Source: an uncultured Rhodopila sp.
GTDB lineage: Bacteria > Pseudomonadota > Alphaproteobacteria > Acetobacterales > Acetobacteraceae
Length of the DNA stretch: 64,000 nucleotides
Direction of reading: 5' to 3'
Assembly: GCF_903944925.1 (NCBI RefSeq)
Contig: NZ_CAJATU010000121.1
Coordinates: forward strand, 16,080-80,079
Shown here: piece after piece, positions 62,224 to 64,000 of the stretch
Position numbering within the stretch: the stretch's first letter is position 1
How the letters are laid out: every line of letters starts with the position of its first letter
Program-made: the position numbers and the translations under genes
The notes under the pieces: generated by a model
The model's input: only the letters and a program-made list of their open reading frames with translations
What the model was told of the DNA's origin: nothing
Database searches by the model: none

Positions 62224-62845
62224 TCAAAACTTTCCTTCGCACTGCGCTTATTTAATGAGTGACAGGTGCATCTATGATGCTGCGCCTGCGAAGTCACTGC
62301 TAAACAATGTCATCGAGGATCGAAAGACGTAAAGTGTTTCACACGACTTGTTGGTGAAATGTAAAGCGTGTAAAACGTCCGGGTGTATCCAGTGTTCGCT
62401 TCAGGCAACGCGGGATTGGCTGTTTTCAGCGAGCCCACCCGGGCCGGCGTAGCGATCGATACGCCCGGTCTGCCGATCAATCGCCACGTCACCACGGCCG
62501 CTGATTAGGATCGCAATGCCCTTCCAGCTTTGCTCGAGCCATCAATCCGGAAAGTCCGCCGGTTAAACTCGCCTCTGTCGGTGGCGGGTACGCCGGCGCC
62601 GGCTTCCGGCGCGCCGCCTGTGAGACGAGCCGGATTGGTCTCTGCGTAGTCCAGCGCTCGGACCCTGGTTCATCGTCGGCGTGCGCTGCCTGCTGATCCG
62701 CAGAACGGCGAGCGAGTAGCAAACGGCAGTGTGGTTTCGAGTCAGGCCCCAAGCCTGATCCCAATCCCCCGGACGCAATCGCCGTGACCTTGGCGGGGCA
62801 TTGCAACCTGTCGGAATTCCTTACACTCCGCTGCCCATGTTGCGA
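62224..62845. other. Intergenic region between divergent aceA and the PEP-CTERM gene
   Basis: The left part (62270-62380) is AT-richer and has repeated short words (GTAAAG, TGAAATGTAAAGCG, GTGTTTCACAC) that might be operator half-sites for aceA control. The right part is GC-rich with broken frames, for example a 148-codon minus-strand frame at 62489-62935 with no protein-like features. I call no gene here. No ramB- or glxR-type regulator gene is present. Confidence 0.45.
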
Positions 62846-62888
62846 TACCAAGATGGTAATATACTGAAAATTAGAGAGATTTTCTAAT
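62846..62888 (+). promoter_or_regulatory. Inverted repeats just upstream of the sigma-54 promoter
   Basis: Two inverted repeats stand immediately upstream of the -24 element: TACCA-AGA-TGGTA (62846-62858) and ATTAGA...TCTAAT (62870-62875 with 62883-62888), with GAAAAT/ATTTTC nested inside. They could bind an enhancer-binding activator or a repressor. This is inferred only from symmetry and position. Confidence 0.35.
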
Positions 62889-62903
62889 GGCACGGAACAT
62901 GCA
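62888..62903 (+). promoter_or_regulatory. Sigma-54 (RpoN) promoter
   Basis: TGGCACGGAACATGCA matches the sigma-54 consensus TGGCACRNNNNTTGCW at every fixed position except one (A for T before the -12 TGC). The GG and GC doublets are correctly spaced. The start codon of the PEP-CTERM gene is 105 bases downstream, so a leader of about 90 bases is expected. PEP-CTERM genes under RpoN and the PrsK/PrsR system are known in other proteobacteria. Confidence 0.7.
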
Positions 62904-63007
62904 TCGCTTATGCCGGATAAGATGTTGGGGGTCACCCGGCAGCCGATTGCTCCCGTACATCAAATGATTGAAACCGATATGACTGCAAGATAAAGGAACA
63001 AAAACTT

Positions 63008-63625
63008 ATGATGCGTAAAACTGTGGTTGCCGCTCTTTTGGCGCTGGGCTTGCAAGGCTTCGTCGGCACCGCCCGGGCAGGCGTCATCGAATTCGGCCCG
63101 ACAACGGATGATCCAAACGCCACCGGTTCTGCGAATACCGGTGCCTATGGCAGCGACGCAGTCGTATCCGTGGGCTATTCCGCCTGGACCTATAATTATG
63201 CATCCGGCTACAGCGGTCTGAACAGCGGCTCAGGTGCTGGCATTTATTCGGATAACGATTCCTCCACGGAAGTCCTGACCTTCACCGCCGCGGCCGGCTA
63301 TACTGTGACGCTCGCCAGCTTCGATCTGGCGCAGTACACTACCCACTCCGATTCAGTTGATATCTCGGTAACCGGCGGTGCATCGTCCTATAGTCTGACC
63401 GGCACGCCCGCTGGCGGATCGTCGTTCACCACGTACTCGCCGAACGAGACGGGAAGTTCGCTGACTCTCACGATCACAAACCTCTATTATGTCGGCCTGA
63501 ACGAGATATCGTTCACGGAGGCCGCCGTCGCCGCCCCCGAGCCGGCGAGCCTGGCCCTGCTGGGTGCAGGCCTCATGGGGGTGATTGGCTGCCGCGGGCG
63601 CGGGCGCAAGCGGCAAGCCGTCTGA
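63008..63625 (+). CDS. PEP-CTERM sorting domain protein
   Basis: This 205-residue exported protein has a signal peptide (cut near ARAGVIE, residue 24). The central domain is beta-rich and Ser/Gly/Thr/Tyr-rich (about 30-175). The C-terminal PEP-CTERM tripartite signal is APEPASLALLGAGLMGVIG then RGRGRKR (179-202). Such proteins are cleaved by exosortase and delivered outside the cell, often with exopolysaccharide. An AAGGAAC site precedes tandem ATGs at 63008 and 63011. It is expressed from the sigma-54 promoter at 62888. No exosortase gene is in the window. Confidence 0.88.
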   Translation: MMRKTVVAALLALGLQGFVGTARAGVIEFGPTTDDPNATGSANTGAYGSDAVVSVGYSAWTYNYASGYSGLNSGSGAGIYSDNDSSTEVLTFTAAAGYTVTLASFDLAQYTTHSDSVDISVTGGASSYSLTGTPAGGSSFTTYSPNETGSSLTLTITNLYYVGLNEISFTEAAVAAPEPASLALLGAGLMGVIGCRGRGRKRQAV

Positions 63626-63718
63626 TTGATCATGCCGCAGGCATGCTTGGCCGGCGGCGTTGCGGAGATCGTTTGCTGACGCCTGACACGGGTGTCGGAA
63701 AGCTTTACACGCTCAAGC

Positions 63719-63753
63719 GGGCCGCTCCAGCGTTGGGGCGGCCCTTCCGTCTT
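63719..63753 (+). terminator. Terminator after the PEP-CTERM gene
   Basis: A 10-bp stem with one G-T pair (63719-63728 with 63735-63744, 6-base loop) is followed by TTCCGTCTTT. It lies 94 bases after the stop codon. The T-tract is interrupted, so strength is moderate. Confidence 0.6.
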
Positions 63754-63847
63754 TGATGGATAGGCCCTTGGGGGGGGCGATGGGCAGCGCTCCTCGTTCT
63801 ACCGGAACGCCGCGAAACGCCCCTGTGCAGTCGCCCGATTATCGTTA

Positions 63848-63866
63848 TATGTCTAACGTAGACATA
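63848..63866 (+). promoter_or_regulatory. Perfect palindrome upstream of glcD
   Basis: TATGTCTA-ACG-TAGACATA is an 8-bp perfect inverted repeat with a 3-base centre, 17 bases before the glcD-like start codon. The GT...AC arrangement is compatible with a GntR/FadR-family operator, as for GlcC-type regulators. The regulator itself is not in the window. Confidence 0.5.
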
Positions 63867-63883
63867 AACGAGGAACGTGCCTC

Positions 63884-64000
63884 ATGATCCGTCAACCGGA
63901 CCCCAAGCCCGACGTCATGCGCCGCCGCGACAGCATCGTGGCAGGCCTGCGCAAGCTGCTCCCGGACACCGGACTGATCGCCGAACCTCTCCGCCTGAAA
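63884..64000 (+). CDS. glcD: FAD-linked oxidase, glycolate oxidase subunit GlcD-like (N-terminal part)
   Basis: Only 39 codons are present before the window ends. The sequence PDVMRRRDSIVAGLRKLLPDTGLIAEP resembles the N-terminus of GlcD, which precedes the FAD-binding domain and starts with a similar RRxxIVAxLRxxxP pattern. GlcD with GlcE and GlcF oxidises glycolate to glyoxylate, which fits the nearby isocitrate lyase. A GAGGAACG site precedes the ATG. Another FAD-linked oxidase cannot be excluded from so short a piece. Confidence 0.65.
   Translation, partial: MIRQPDPKPDVMRRRDSIVAGLRKLLPDTGLIAEPLRLK

Noticed and set aside
62489..62935. 148-codon minus-strand frame between aceA and the PEP-CTERM gene
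   Set aside because: It runs through the sigma-54 promoter and has low-information composition with no start signal.
1..64000. CRISPR arrays, tRNA or rRNA genes, prophage or insertion sequences
   Set aside because: No direct-repeat arrays, tRNA cloverleaf, rRNA segment, transposase or integrase gene was recognised; the only repeat families seen are the palindromic elements.

Overview
The window is high-GC chromosomal DNA from an alphaproteobacterium. Gene content (kdsB, IHF-beta, PhaR, the PHA genes, two PQQ dehydrogenases, an exported molybdenum hydroxylase pair) suggests a Rhodospirillales / Acetobacteraceae-like organism. That placement is inference; no rRNA or tRNA gene was found to test it. 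The sequence starts inside hisN (minus strand) and ends inside a glcD-like gene (plus strand).

Layout. 1-2012: hisN (partial), then kdsB and pheA with overlapping stop and start. 2206-10061: two RND pump permeases resembling MdtB and MdtC, no membrane-fusion partner beside them, with small lipoprotein or membrane genes on the opposite strand and a PRC-barrel secreted protein between. 10423-17465: a small unknown protein, a GH15 glycosidase coupled to a Pro/Tyr-rich secreted protein, a ferritin-like protein, recQ and a methyltransferase. 17655-22094: catalase, then (minus) a SulP permease coupled to a sulfate-binding protein, which is itself coupled to the severed N-terminus of a flavin monooxygenase. 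22289-30523: a coenzyme F420 region with two LLM-class oxidoreductases, a fused CofG/CofH FO synthase and a PPOX-class enzyme, plus two MDR dehydrogenases and an M20 amidohydrolase. 30832-41298: a periplasmic oxidation region with an IorAB-type Mo/Fe-S pair, two PQQ dehydrogenases that both carry the extra aspartate of lanthanide-dependent enzymes, a cytochrome c, a Rieske protein and an HtrA protease. 41488-49801: a lone LivG-type ATPase, phaB, phaA, a haloacid dehalogenase, a three-gene cassette of unknown function (three-repeat small protein, DUF6065-like protein, EamA transporter), a class III-like PHA synthase with a PhaE-like partner, and phaR. 49951-54595: a housekeeping run trpF-pyrF-lapA-ihfB-sppA-rpsA. 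54942-62223: MFS transporter, HyuB, dnaQ, a MetE-like methyltransferase and isocitrate lyase. 62846-64000: a PEP-CTERM protein behind a good sigma-54 promoter, then glcD.

How the parts fit. The PQQ enzymes, cytochrome and IorAB pair look like a periplasmic chain for alcohol then aldehyde oxidation. Isocitrate lyase and glycolate oxidase fit growth on C2 units. phaA, phaB, phaC-like, phaE-like and phaR would store the carbon as polyhydroxyalkanoate. The F420 genes imply deazaflavin redox chemistry in a Gram-negative host.

The best candidates for undescribed biology are the repeat-protein / DUF6065-like / EamA cassette (45613-47527) and the binding-protein plus SulP arrangement with its truncated monooxygenase leader (19220-22094). 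All calls come from reading the sequence; no database search was run.
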